NCBI GenBank assembly: GCA_016712265.1
Contig: JADJRJ010000010.1
Coordinates: 1-61,924 of the forward strand
Origin: Gemmatimonadota bacterium
Lineage (GTDB): Bacteria > Gemmatimonadota > Gemmatimonadetes > Gemmatimonadales > Gemmatimonadaceae
DNA length: 61,924 nt
Direction: 5' to 3'
In this document: positions 22,818 through 33,645 of the stretch, in pieces
Layout: each line of letters opens with the position of its first letter
Numbering within the stretch: position 1 is the first letter of the stretch
Translations under genes and position numbers: made by a program
The notes under the pieces: model-generated
Told to the model about the DNA's origin: nothing
What the model saw: the letters and a program-made list of their open reading frames with translations, nothing else
Databases searched by the model: none

Positions 22818-23374
22818 ATGGCGCTCTCACCGTACCGGGTTGCTCCCGTTCCGCACGCCCTTGGCCGCGCCTTCGTGGCATCGCACCACTACGCCGGGGG
22901 CGCGCCCAACACCTCGGTCTTCTGTCACGGTTTGCTGCTCAACGAGGAGCTCGTGGGGGTCGCCTTGTGGTTGCCGCCCACGCGGGTCGCTGCCGAGTCC
23001 GTGACTGGTGGGCGCGGCCCCGATGCGTGGCGCGGGGTGCTCGCGCTCTCACGCCTCGCGGTCGCCCCGAGCGTGCCCAAGAACGGGGCGTCGTTTCTCA
23101 TCGGGAGGTCCATCCGGCTCATCCGTCAGGAACCCCGCTGGCACACCCTGCTGACGTACGCGGACACCGCGCAGGGGCACACGGGCGCCATCTACCGGGC
23201 CACGAACTGGACGTACCTCGGGACCACCGCGCCGGGCCGCCGCTGGGCCACGCCTGACGGGCGCCAGGTCACGGGCAAGAGCACGGTCAACCGCACGAAG
23301 GCCGAGATGCTGGCGCTCGGTACCGGCAGCTGCCGCCGTCGGTGAAGCACAAGTTCTTCATGCGGCTGCGCTGA
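22818..23374 (+). CDS. Mom-like DNA modification protein (frame break near end)
   Basis: About 185 aa from ATG 22818. Family-like blocks: FVASHHYAGGAPNTSVFCHG, LALSRLAVAPSVPKNGASFL and LLTYADTAQGHTGAIYRATN-WTYLG, as in the GNAT-related Mu Mom family that modifies adenine in phage DNA to resist restriction. Near 23325 the frame as given ends early at 23345 (GTGSCRRR); one missing base restores LGYRQLPPSVKHKFF and a stop at 23374, the usual family ending. First gene right of the control region, consistent with an early anti-restriction role. Confidence 0.75.
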
Positions 23375-23398
23375 GCGCCCAGCTGGTGTAGCTCCGCA

Positions 23399-25009
23399 TC
23401 AGTGCTGGAGCGGGGCCTGACCAGCCGGTTGGAAGGTGGGCGCACCGCGCAGCTGGAAGGGGTAGATGGTGCCCTGCGCGCTCCGCAGGTGGCGGTACTT
23501 GAGCTGCTGCAGCCGTTGCCGGAACTTGTTGCTGGCGTAGGGCGTGTGGCCGTTCTGCTTCGCCCAGGTGTGGTAGATGAAGTACAGCTCCGAGCTCTTG
23601 ATCCAGCCCTCGCGGCTTTCGACCTGCTGGTTCAGCGGGACCAGGCACGTCTCGATGAACTCGACGATGGTGTCGTTCTCGGAGCGCCACGCGGTCATGA
23701 GGTCGGTCGTGGCCGAGGGCGTCGGATAGGCCTCGGCGTTGAGCGCGTACCAGGCTGCAGCCAGCGCCTCGCAGAGGATGGCCGGCAGCTCCTCGAGCAC
23801 GTGCTTGGCCATGTCGACGCGGGTGCCGCCCTCCTTCGCCCCAGCGCCGTGCTCGAAGTCGCGCTTGAAGTCGACGAGGATGAGGCGGCGCCAGAAGCCG
23901 GTGGTGTGGTCGCTGGTCTTCGGGAGGTTGTTGGCGTTGTAGAGGTGTCCAGCGATCGGGCGGAAGCGCCGCGGCGACTTGCGGATGGCGCGCCCGAGCA
24001 TGAAGTCGCCCGTGATGGCAGCCTTCATGGGGCCCGTGTCCTCGATGTAGGCCTCGGGCATCTCCTCGACGGCGTTCAAGAGCTTGCCGGCCAGCATGTC
24101 GCGGTAGTACTCGCCCTCGAGGCTCTGCGGCTTCACGTTAGTGACCGCGTCGGGTCCCGGCATGCAGCCGGTCACGATGTCCATGAGCGTGGTCTTGCCG
24201 TTGCTGCCCTCGCCGAACTGGATGATCGCCTTGCCGAAGCGCGTTGCCTGGCCGAGGTTGCAGACCCCGATGAACGCGAGGTAGAGCTGGTGCCGTGTGG
24301 CGATCTCCTCCGGCGTCTCGTCCCGCCAGATCTCTTGGCAGAAGGTCGCAAAGCGATCCGAGCGCGCGGCCGGCTGGTAGTCGAACCCGAAGCGGAAGCG
24401 CGCGCGGTGTGCCGGGCTGTGCGGCAGCGTGTAGATGGCGTCGGGGCGCACCTCGACGAAGCCGTTGCGGAAGGCGATGCCCGGGCGCGCGGCCGCGAAG
24501 AAGTCGTTGTCCTCGAGCTCCGTGGCCATGCTGGTCATCACCGAGCTGACGAAGGGCGCGTTCAGCGCCAGAAGGCGCGGCTGCCGCAGGCGCGGCTTGG
24601 CCGGCGGCTTCTTGCCCTCGGCAACGGCCAGCGCTGTCTCAAGCTCCCAGGCTGCGAGCAGCTTCGCGTTCTTCTCTTCGTCCTCCTGCGAGGGCTTCGC
24701 CCCGTGCGTGGCGCCCGCGAAGGCGTGGACGTAGCGCGCCACGTCGGCCTCCGTGAGCTCGGCGAACACGCCCTCGGCGGGGTTGTAGTGGTACCATGTT
24801 CGCTCGGTGTAGGCGACCTCCCCGTGGGCCTGCATGGCCGCGATGAGCGCGCGTGCGACCTCGAGGCTGTCCCCGAGCTTGAAGTGCTGCGAGGGGCCGT
24901 GGATGACCACGCGCGGCGGTTGGGGCCGTGCCCGCGTGAGCGAGAACGATGGGAGTGGGGCGGGCACGGGCTCGGAAGGCGCAAGAGGGACGCCAACGGT
25001 GACCAGCAT
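23399..25009 (-). CDS. D5-type primase-helicase (SF3)
   Basis: 536 aa from ATG 25009; an earlier in-frame start would include the upstream boxes. The N-terminal region has TWYHYNPAEGVFAELTEADV; then NGFVEVRPD, FDYQPAARSDRFATFCQEIW (D5_N-like), Walker A GEGSNGKTTLMDIV near residue 265, KLLNAVEEMPEAYIEDTG (Walker B-like) and GHLYNANNLPKTSDHTTGFW-RRLILVDF, the sensor and arginine region of the phage/plasmid primase family. The C-terminal domain is winged-helix-like. It unwinds and primes at the viral origin. It is the only minus-strand gene in this region and has a TTGCACT/AGTGCAA box pair just upstream, suggesting autoregulation. Confidence 0.85.
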   Translation of the reverse strand: MLVTVGVPLAPSEPVPAPLPSFSLTRARPQPPRVVIHGPSQHFKLGDSLEVARALIAAMQAHGEVAYTERTWYHYNPAEGVFAELTEADVARYVHAFAGATHGAKPSQEDEEKNAKLLAAWELETALAVAEGKKPPAKPRLRQPRLLALNAPFVSSVMTSMATELEDNDFFAAARPGIAFRNGFVEVRPDAIYTLPHSPAHRARFRFGFDYQPAARSDRFATFCQEIWRDETPEEIATRHQLYLAFIGVCNLGQATRFGKAIIQFGEGSNGKTTLMDIVTGCMPGPDAVTNVKPQSLEGEYYRDMLAGKLLNAVEEMPEAYIEDTGPMKAAITGDFMLGRAIRKSPRRFRPIAGHLYNANNLPKTSDHTTGFWRRLILVDFKRDFEHGAGAKEGGTRVDMAKHVLEELPAILCEALAAAWYALNAEAYPTPSATTDLMTAWRSENDTIVEFIETCLVPLNQQVESREGWIKSSELYFIYHTWAKQNGHTPYASNKFRQRLQQLKYRHLRSAQGTIYPFQLRGAPTFQPAGQAPLQH

Positions 25010-25686
25010 AGGGTGGATCTCAGGGGTGCGGGTGGCTGTGCAGGTCAGAGTGCAAGGTGCATGGCAAATGCACAAGGGGTTGCACTCTTTCAACGATTAC
25101 GCAGGTTTAGGGCGTAACTCACCCCTCCCACGCTGAGTCAGCGGAGGCGTGGAGGCGAGCAGTGGTGTGGGGGACACACTCGCACGGCGCGCGGCGGGTG
25201 GCAAGAGGGTTGTCGTAGGGTCCGCTGCTTCGGCACCCACAAACACCTACATGTGGTGAAACAGCCTACCGTTGCAGCTTTGGTGGGCAGGTGGTACCAC
25301 GTCTTCGTGCTCGTGCCCCAAGACACACCCCAGCATCCAGCGCCGCGGCCATGGGTCTGTGGCGTGCACTCCCGAGCTGTGCTCCGTGGTGCCGAACGTG
25401 CCCGCGTTGCTCTAACGGCCAGGCGGCTGTCGCCGTCGCCGAACAAGGGCTCCAACGGTACAATTAGATCGCAGTTTGCCTGTCGTTACGGGGTCAAACC
25501 CGTTGAAAAGTCGCAGGATTCCCGCTTTATGGGGGTCGCACGGCGTCAGGACTGGACAGCACGGCCGGGTTGTCAGCGGGGTGTGTCACGGAGGGCCCGG
25601 TCGTGTTCGCGCGACGGGCTCTCGCTCTTCACCCGGCGGGCCGGGTAGCTCTCGAACGTCTCGAATCAAGGAACCGAACGAACCTC
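25010..25686. other. intergenic region with primase operator boxes
   Basis: 677 bp between divergent genes. AGTGCAA (25049-25055) and TTGCACT (25080-25086) flank the primase start on its upstream side and match the boxes at 22414-22704. A CACCTACATGTGGTG dyad lies at 25244-25258. Short open frames exist on both strands but look non-coding (Arg/Pro/Ser-rich, no ribosome site). The rightward promoter for the gene at 25687 presumably lies here, but no clear -35/-10 pair stands out. Confidence 0.5.
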
Positions 25687-26130
25687 ATGGACAACGGATT
25701 CATCGCCGATGTGTTGCTCGCCGCTGGAGTGCTGTGCGGCACCCTGCTGCTCTGGAAACTCTACCTGGGGCGCAAGGCGCGCGAGGTGACCACGTTGGTG
25801 GTGGGCTCAGCCCCCATCACCGTGCCGAAGCGCCGCCTGCTCATCCTCACGGGTCTGCTCGAGCCCACGTGCGAGGCCTGCAAGCACTGGGACTACGAGC
25901 TCGGGCAGGAGTCGATGAAGCAGTTTGAGGCCTTCCAAGAGGCCACCAAGTACCTGAGCCCAGAGCAGATCGGAGTGGCCGACGAGGCCGCCAAGGGCGA
26001 GCACCCATGGGACATCACGGGGCCGCAGCTGCCCGCCGGGAAGCGCATCACCCGCTGGCAGGACTACGGCGCCTGCCAGCTTCACCGCGAGGGCACCCAC
26101 AAGGTCTCGAGCTGCAAGGACTACACCTGA
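25687..26130 (+). CDS. membrane-anchored Cys-cluster protein
   Basis: 147 aa from ATG 25687. An N-terminal helix (FIADVLLAAGVLCGTLLLWK) anchors a domain with CEACKHWDYELGQESMKQFE, a helix, then DYGACQLHREGTHKVSSCKDY. The spacing CxxCK...GxEsM...F...GxC......SC is shared with the soluble protein at 26813, so both probably bind zinc. Small Cys proteins of this look occur in phage early regions; function unknown. Confidence 0.65.
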   Translation: MDNGFIADVLLAAGVLCGTLLLWKLYLGRKAREVTTLVVGSAPITVPKRRLLILTGLLEPTCEACKHWDYELGQESMKQFEAFQEATKYLSPEQIGVADEAAKGEHPWDITGPQLPAGKRITRWQDYGACQLHREGTHKVSSCKDYT

Positions 26131-26816
26131 TGGCCAAGAAGAAGCGTCCGATCACCAGCTACACCGACATCGAGGGCACCAAGATCACGGGGCACCACCG
26201 CGCCATCTGCTTCTGCGTGTGCCTGCTCGTGGAGGTCGGTGTCCCGCGCGAGGCACTCGTGAGCTTCCTGCAGCGAGCGCGCCTCACGAAGAAGACGGTC
26301 GATCACATCGAAGCTGTGCTCTCTGGGCCGCCCCCGCCGCCAGCGGAAGAGATCGCGGCGCTGGCGCGACACTACCGCGCGGAGGGGCTCGAGCTGTCCG
26401 CGAAGGGCGCCGAGCGCACGTACAAGCTGCGCGTGACTGCCTGGGAGCGGCGCTTCGACATCCACGACATCGAGCCCAACCCGTGGGGTGCTCCGATGCT
26501 CGAGCTGTTGCGTGCCCGCTTCGGTGAGTACCCCGCGTGGGAGGCGCTCCTCTCGGATCAGGCGGACATCCTCGAGGAGCTCGGCAGCTGGCAAGTCAAC
26601 CACGTGCTGAACACGTGGCTCAAGAGCATCACCGCGCTCAAGGATCTGAGAGGGGACATCCGCGCCATCCGCAGCGGGCTGAACCGCAAGGACCGCAAGC
26701 GGGCTCGTCGGCACTACGACTTCATCACCTGGCTGGGCGGTACGGATTTCGTGGTGGCCTCGGCGTTCCAGCAGGCGAAGAAGGCGGCGCCTGCCACGAA
26801 GGAACCGGCCGCGTGA
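26130..26816 (+). CDS. hypothetical helical protein
   Basis: 228 aa, ATG 26130 in a TGATG junction. Basic start (MAKKKRPITSYTDIEG), then ICFCVCLLVEVGVPREALVS, a Pro run (GPPPPPAEE) and a charged helical second half (LRGDIRAIRSGLNRKDRKRA). Stop overlaps the next GTG. No family recognised; sits between the two paralogous Cys proteins. Confidence 0.6.
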   Translation: MAKKKRPITSYTDIEGTKITGHHRAICFCVCLLVEVGVPREALVSFLQRARLTKKTVDHIEAVLSGPPPPPAEEIAALARHYRAEGLELSAKGAERTYKLRVTAWERRFDIHDIEPNPWGAPMLELLRARFGEYPAWEALLSDQADILEELGSWQVNHVLNTWLKSITALKDLRGDIRAIRSGLNRKDRKRARRHYDFITWLGGTDFVVASAFQQAKKAAPATKEPAA

Positions 26817-27151
26817 CCACACCGCCCGACGAGAAGCCCACGTCCTCGTTGCTGCACATCCCGACGGCGCAGGACGTCAAGATCTACGGCGACCCGGCCA
26901 AGACCCAGGGCACCTGCGGCGACTGCAAGTTCTTCCGGCTTCGCGCGGGGCAGGAAGCGATGCGCAAGGAGCGCTTCCTCGACAAGCTGGTGCACGATGC
27001 CGAATGGCAGGTGCGCCACCTGGGCGCGCCCCCGACGACGCTCGGACTCTGCACGCAGGGCGACGCCAGCATGCTGACCGCGCGCAGCAATGTGAGCTGC
27101 GAGAACTTCAAGAAGGGCGACAACGACGCCGCCACGGCGGTGGTTCCATGA
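26813..27151 (+). CDS. Cys-cluster protein, soluble paralog
   Basis: 112 aa from GTG 26813 (GTGA overlap). Contains TCGDCKFFRLRAGQEAMRKE, RFLDKLVHDAEW, GLCTQGDASMLTARS and VSCENFKKGD, matching the Cys spacing of the protein at 25687 but without a membrane helix. Four Cys suit one zinc site. Probably a duplicated pair, one anchored and one free. Confidence 0.65.
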   Translation: MTTPPDEKPTSSLLHIPTAQDVKIYGDPAKTQGTCGDCKFFRLRAGQEAMRKERFLDKLVHDAEWQVRHLGAPPTTLGLCTQGDASMLTARSNVSCENFKKGDNDAATAVVP

Positions 27152-27491
27152 GCGGGCAGCAGGTTGCGCAGCATGCGTGCGACGTGTGCGTGGTGCTCAT
27201 CATCACGTACGCCATCACGACGTCGGCGCTCTTCGAGACGTTGCGGCGCCTGTTGTCCAGGTCGGTGTTCCTTTTCCAGCTCGTCATCTGCCCGTACTGC
27301 ACGGGTTGGTGGGCGGCCCTCTTCGTGGCGCACAGCGCGGGGGACATCTACCTGCTCACGCCGCTCTACTTCATGGCGCTGCCGGTGGTGCGCCGGTTGC
27401 TGCCCGACTTCCTCACGGGCCCGCCTCAGCATGAGATCGACGCCTTCCTCGAACGACACGACGCGCGGAAGCGCAGGGAGCCTTGGTTCCG

Positions 27492-27495
<4 letters not shown>
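27148..27495 (+). CDS. DUF1360-like membrane protein
   Basis: 115 aa. Hydrophobic stretches at about 12-27 (CVVLIITYAITTSALF), 42-62 around VICPYCTGWWAALFVA and 69-85 (IYLLTPLYFMALPVV). The CPYCTGWW signature inside a membrane helix is typical of DUF1360 proteins of phages and bacteria, function unknown. ATGA start; a soluble charged tail ends RKRREPWFR. Confidence 0.65.
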
Positions 27496-29734
<2,239 letters not shown>

Positions 29735-29738
<4 letters not shown>

Positions 29739-30067
29739 GCGTGAGCGACTCGGAGATGCCGCCCGGTGTCGAGGGCATCGAGGTCGAGGTCGAAGGCTAC
29801 GACGACCGCTACCTGTGTCTTTGGGCGCACGATGACGCGGCGGACTGGGCGCTCGAAGCGGTCGGTCTGGGCCGTGACGCGGCGGCCGCGGCGACAACCG
29901 TGGAGTACGTGCTGTTCGTGCCTGCGAAGCATGTGACGCGCTCGACTCCCGAGGAGTGGTGGCTGTCGCTGCTCTGCCCTGCCGGGTTCGAATGCGTGGT
30001 CAAGAGCGTGGACGACAACGGGGCGTGTGTGCTAGGCTTGGCGCCTACGGTGACGAGCGGTAGGTAG
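29735..30067 (+). CDS. hypothetical acidic protein
   Basis: 110 aa from GTG 29735 (GTGA overlap). Acidic and beta-rich: GIEVEVEGYDDRYLCLWAHD, TTVEYVLFVPAKHV, EWWLSLLCPAGFECVVKSVD. Three Cys. Last gene before a strong terminator, so it closes the operon that starts at 25687. No family recognised. Confidence 0.6.
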
Positions 30068-30099
30068 CGGTAGGGAGTGCTAGGGCTCAGGTGTGGCCC

Positions 30100-30136
30100 G
30101 GGGCGTTCGGTGGAGAGACCGGACGCCCCATTTTTA
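30100..30136 (+). terminator. intrinsic terminator
   Basis: GGGGCGTTCGGT, loop GGAGAG, ACCGGACGCCCC: a 12-bp stem with one T-G pair, followed by ATTTTTAT. It lies 32 bp after the previous stop and just before a new promoter, cleanly dividing two transcription units. Confidence 0.9.
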
Positions 30137-30143
30137 TGTGCCC

Positions 30144-30196
30144 GAGAAAGGTCGCTGAGAAAGGTGGTTGACAAAGATTCTGCCTCCTGCCAGCAT
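30144..30196 (+). promoter_or_regulatory. promoter with tandem GAGAAAGGT boxes
   Basis: Two GAGAAAGGT boxes (30144 and 30157, 13 bp apart) stand directly before a perfect TTGACA (30168-30173). No good -10 box lies 17 bp on (CAGCAT at 30191). The same arrangement, box-box-TTGACA with identical 13-bp spacing, recurs at 58163-58192. The pair suggests activator or phage-specific polymerase-factor control of this operon. Confidence 0.65.
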
Positions 30197-31961
30197 GCCT
30201 TCCATGGGTTCTCTCACACCGCCCGGACATCACGGCGCGCCTATCGGCGAAGGGGCGTTCGCGCCCGTGTACGACGCGCTCGGGGCGACGTTCTGCGCTG
30301 ACCGCTTCACGCACCAACAGGTGTGGGAGTGCTCCCAGGTGGCCGGTGTGCGCGTCTGGGCGTCTCACCGCGGCGAGACGTGGATGTTCGTTCCGTACAA
30401 TGCCGCCGAGGCCGCGAGTGTGATGCTCGCTGTGCTGCCGCGGCTGCTGACGTGGCAGCCGGGAGCCTCATTCGACCCCGTGGCGCGCGCGCTGCCGAGA
30501 GACGCGCGGCTTCGGCCATACCAGCTCGAGGTGCTGCAGCGGTTTGCCCAACCCCAGTGTGGTGAGCGGCTTCTGTTGGCCGACGCCATGGGCCTCGGGA
30601 AGACTGCTTCCGCCATCGCGTGCATGAAGCTGCGCGGCGGTCCGAAGCTCATCATCGGGCCGAAGAGCCTTCGCTCTACGTGGCGCGCTGAGCTCCAGAA
30701 GTGGGCTCCGGGCGAGCGGTTCGACTTCATCGAGACGATCCAGCCGGCGGTCGTCTTCCAGGAAGCGCTCCCGGACATCTCGGCGCTCAAGTGGGTGTAC
30801 ATCCACTACGACCTCGTCCACGCTTGGTGGAGCTGGCTCCGTCTGGTGCCGTTCACCGGAGTGGTCCTCGACGAGGCGCACACCGTAAAGAACGTGACCA
30901 CTCTGCGCGGCCGCGCGGTCATGCAGGCGGTGGGTGCCATCCCCGCGCGCGTCATTCTCACGGGCACGCCCGTCGAGAACCGGGTTGCGGAGTTCCATCA
31001 CCTGCTCGAGCTGCTCACCGGGAAGGGCACGTGGGGCAGCAAGGGCGCTTTCCGCATCCGGTACGCCGGTGCCAAGCCAAACATTCACGGAGGGCTCGTG
31101 GACGGGGCGCCAACCCACACTGAAGAGCTCCAGCAGCGCATCCGGCACCACTACGTGCGGCGGACCGTCAGTATGGTGCGCCAGCAGGGCCTCGAGCTTC
31201 CGCCCGTGGAGCGCATCCCGGTGCCTGTACCGCTCGATGACAAGGCCGTGGCCCGGCTACAGAAGGTGCTCACACCGGCGGCGCTCCATGCGCTCAGCTT
31301 GTGGCGCCAGACGGGTACGCTGCCGAGCGCTGAAGACCACCAGGCGATCAAGGCCGTCGGGGCCCTGCGTGCGGCGGTGAGCAAGCACAAGGTCGACGCT
31401 ACCGTGCAGACGGTGCGGCGCCACCTTGAGGCGGGCGAACAGGTCGTGGTCTTCACCTGGACACGCGACATGGCGGCCCACTTGGCAACGCACTTCAGCG
31501 CGATCAGCGATGGCGCCGGGGCGACGGTCATCACCGGGGAACAAGGCCTCGGGGCGCGTGACAAGGCCGTGTTCACTTTCCGCGAGCGTTGCGAAGCAGG
31601 CCGCCGCGGAGTGCTCATCGCCACTTACGGAGCGCTCGGCGTGGGCGTGAACCTGCAGTGCGCGAACGTGGTGCTCCTGCACGACCTCGACTGGACGCCG
31701 GGGGTCATGTTGCAAGCCGAAGCGCGCGTTTGGCGCGGTGGGCAACGCCGCAACGTGCTGAGCTACTGGATGGTCGCCGACGCCACCTTCGACGAGTACA
31801 TCATCCGCACGCTGCTTTCGAAGGCTGACGAGATCGTAGCGGCCATTGGCGACGAGGAGCCACAGCAGCTGCGTGAGGCCTTCTCGGTTTACGCACGCCC
31901 CGAGGCGGGTGTGGAAGACTTCGTGCAGCAGCTCGCCCTCTGGGCGAAGAACAGGATCTGA
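30195..31961 (+). CDS. SNF2-family helicase-like ATPase
   Basis: 588 aa from ATG 30195 (ATG 30204 is an alternative). Motif I DAMGLGKTASAIACMK (about residue 129), motif II VVLDEAHTVKN, motif III ILTGTPVENR, then the C-terminal RecA domain: VVVFTWTRDMAAHL, VNLQCANVVLLHDLDWTPG and QAEARVWRGGQRR (motif VI). The N-terminal 100 residues resemble the HARP-like front of phage SNF2 proteins (WECSQVAGVRVWASHRGETW). Such enzymes remodel forks or displace proteins from DNA in phage replication. First gene of its operon. Confidence 0.85.
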   Translation: MPSMGSLTPPGHHGAPIGEGAFAPVYDALGATFCADRFTHQQVWECSQVAGVRVWASHRGETWMFVPYNAAEAASVMLAVLPRLLTWQPGASFDPVARALPRDARLRPYQLEVLQRFAQPQCGERLLLADAMGLGKTASAIACMKLRGGPKLIIGPKSLRSTWRAELQKWAPGERFDFIETIQPAVVFQEALPDISALKWVYIHYDLVHAWWSWLRLVPFTGVVLDEAHTVKNVTTLRGRAVMQAVGAIPARVILTGTPVENRVAEFHHLLELLTGKGTWGSKGAFRIRYAGAKPNIHGGLVDGAPTHTEELQQRIRHHYVRRTVSMVRQQGLELPPVERIPVPVPLDDKAVARLQKVLTPAALHALSLWRQTGTLPSAEDHQAIKAVGALRAAVSKHKVDATVQTVRRHLEAGEQVVVFTWTRDMAAHLATHFSAISDGAGATVITGEQGLGARDKAVFTFRERCEAGRRGVLIATYGALGVGVNLQCANVVLLHDLDWTPGVMLQAEARVWRGGQRRNVLSYWMVADATFDEYIIRTLLSKADEIVAAIGDEEPQQLREAFSVYARPEAGVEDFVQQLALWAKNRI

Positions 31962-31964
31962 CCC

Positions 31965-32675
31965 ATGGCTGACCCCATCACGCGAGAGCAGGTAGAGCGG
32001 GCGATGGACGTGCCGCAGCCCGACCCACTCGCGTACGCCGACTCACCCGTGTGGGATGACGGTCCGATGCTCGCGCGTCCGGTGCCTGAGGCGGTGCCGC
32101 AGCCCGAGCCCTGGCACGCGCGGCTAGTGCGGCTGGCGCAAGAGGCGCAGTCCGCCGGACAAGCGTGCGCTGAGGCAGAGGCCGCGTTCACTCAGGCAGA
32201 CGCGGACCGCGAGAAGGCCCGGCTAGCGCGTGCTGCGGCCCGGGAGATGTGCCACGCGAAGCGGCAGGCGCTCACGGCGGCGACCACGGCGGCGGCCATC
32301 GTGGAGGCGGCGCAGCAGTCCGCACCGGTCGCCGAGCCCACCCGCCCCGAGCCGCGCTACAAGGTGGGGGACTGGGTGCGCGGTGAGGTGGGTGGGCTGT
32401 GGCGTGTGGCCGACGTGCGCCGCCGTGACGTGGGAGACGACTGCTACGACTTCGACGAGATGCAGTGGCGGCCGGCTGAGTACCTCACCCCCGCCCTCGA
32501 CCCGGCGCTGCACGAGACGGCGCGGACGGCCGCGCGCATGCTCCACAAAGGCGAGTGGCCGCTCAAGGTCGAGCGCGCGCGTGAACTGCCGGGGTTCACG
32601 GCGTGGGACACGGGAGAGTTGCGTACGCCAGACTGGGCCGCGCAGCTCGAGCGCCTGCTAGGGGATGCGTCATGA
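31965..32675 (+). CDS. hypothetical protein with Ala-rich coiled coil
   Basis: 236 aa. Residues 45-115 are an Ala/Glu/Gln/Arg helix (AEAEAAFTQADADREKARLA), then a small beta region (YKVGDWVRGEVGGLWRVADV) that looks like an SH3-type fold, then WDTGELRTPDWAAQLERLL. Its ribosome site follows the helicase stop closely, so the two are probably co-transcribed. No family recognised. Confidence 0.6.
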   Translation: MADPITREQVERAMDVPQPDPLAYADSPVWDDGPMLARPVPEAVPQPEPWHARLVRLAQEAQSAGQACAEAEAAFTQADADREKARLARAAAREMCHAKRQALTAATTAAAIVEAAQQSAPVAEPTRPEPRYKVGDWVRGEVGGLWRVADVRRRDVGDDCYDFDEMQWRPAEYLTPALDPALHETARTAARMLHKGEWPLKVERARELPGFTAWDTGELRTPDWAAQLERLLGDAS

Positions 32676-33022
32676 GCGGCCTGGACCTGGATGCGCTGGA
32701 GGACGAGTACCCCAACGAGACGCACGTGCTCGCCCTCATCACCCGCCTACGCGCAGCCGAGGCCCGGACAGCGTGGCAGCCGATCGCGGCGGCACCGCGT
32801 GGTGTCTGGCTGGATGTGGCTTGGCTTGGAGAGCATGGCTCGCGCGATGGCCGACTCGACCCGACGCTGGTAGCGCATGGCACGTACGACGAGGCGAAGG
32901 TGGCCGCCAGCGGCGGTTGGTGGCTGGCCGGCGACGGGGCGGCAGAGAGCCCGCCGACGCACTGGCGGCACCATCTGCCCGCCTGGGCCGGAGCCCTCCC
33001 CGCTGCACCGGAGGCGCCGTGA
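32672..33022 (+). CDS. DUF551-like small protein
   Basis: 116 aa, ATG 32672 overlapping the upstream stop. The phrase WQPIAAAPRGVWLDVAWLGE and a later THWRHHLPAWAGALPAAP follow the layout of short phage DUF551-type proteins (W-PI-x-AP ... HW-PLP-P). Acidic N-terminal helix. Function of such proteins is unknown. Confidence 0.6.
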   Translation: MSGLDLDALEDEYPNETHVLALITRLRAAEARTAWQPIAAAPRGVWLDVAWLGEHGSRDGRLDPTLVAHGTYDEAKVAASGGWWLAGDGAAESPPTHWRHHLPAWAGALPAAPEAP

Positions 33023-33285
33023 CCAATCCAGACGACGAACTGCACCGCCGATGGCGGGAACTGCGCAACAACGGCAGCGTGGGGGCCATGTCCGCCATGC
33101 GAGAGGTGATCTCGTTTGCACGCGCCATCGGGGCGCTCACCGACGATCAAGCGGAACTGTGGTCCAGGCGGATCGAGACGTGTCCCGGACACGGCGACGA
33201 GGGCGGTCGGTCGTGGTGCGCCTACTGCGGCGACTTGAAGCCCGACGAGGACGATGCGCCAGAGAGCGGGGCTCCCCATGCCTGA
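33019..33285 (+). CDS. small Cys/His protein
   Basis: 88 aa from GTG 33019 (GTGA overlap). Helical N-terminal half (ELHRRWRELRNNGSVGAMSA) and a C-terminal CPGHGDEGGRSWCAYCGDLK with three Cys and a His that would bind zinc. Acidic end. No family recognised. Confidence 0.6.
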   Translation: MTNPDDELHRRWRELRNNGSVGAMSAMREVISFARAIGALTDDQAELWSRRIETCPGHGDEGGRSWCAYCGDLKPDEDDAPESGAPHA

Positions 33286-33622
33286 CCTCCGCACGCTGGC
33301 TCAGGCGGTGGTGGATGCGCACGCCGCCTGGGTGGACGAGTACAACGTCCCCCAGCGAGAGCACGTGGAGGGCGCCTACGACGCGTTCACCAAGGCGATC
33401 GGGCCGGTCTACGACGGCGATACCGCCAAGCGCATCCTCGCCGCCCTGGACGCCGAACGCGCGCAGGGCTACGCGCGGGCGATGGGGGAGGTGGTGGAGC
33501 GTGCGGACCACAGCGCCGACTACACCGGGTGGAGCGACTACGCGCTAGGCCACCGGGACGCGCATGAGCGCCTTGCGGTGTGGGCCCGCGAACGACTACC
33601 GGCCGAGGCCGAGCGCGACTAA
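33278..33622 (+). CDS. hypothetical helical protein
   Basis: 114 aa from ATG 33278. Mostly helical: LRTLAQAVVDAHAAWVDEYN, AYDAFTKAIGPVYDGDTAKR, ARAMGEVVERADHSADYTGW and ALGHRDAHERLAVWARERL. Small early-region protein; no motif recognised. Ends the operon that starts at the SNF2-like gene. Confidence 0.55.
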   Translation: MPDLRTLAQAVVDAHAAWVDEYNVPQREHVEGAYDAFTKAIGPVYDGDTAKRILAALDAERAQGYARAMGEVVERADHSADYTGWSDYALGHRDAHERLAVWARERLPAEAERD

Positions 33623-33645
33623 GAACGCAGTCATTCCGCGCGCTT

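Noticed and set aside
23402..25117. 571-codon plus-strand frame opposite the primase-helicase
   Set aside because: The minus frame has Walker A and other helicase motifs; the plus frame is a compositional shadow.
25253..25648. Plus-strand open frame in the gap before 25687
   Set aside because: Low-information Arg/Ser/Pro-rich product, no ribosome site, not coupled, overlaps an equally poor minus-strand frame.
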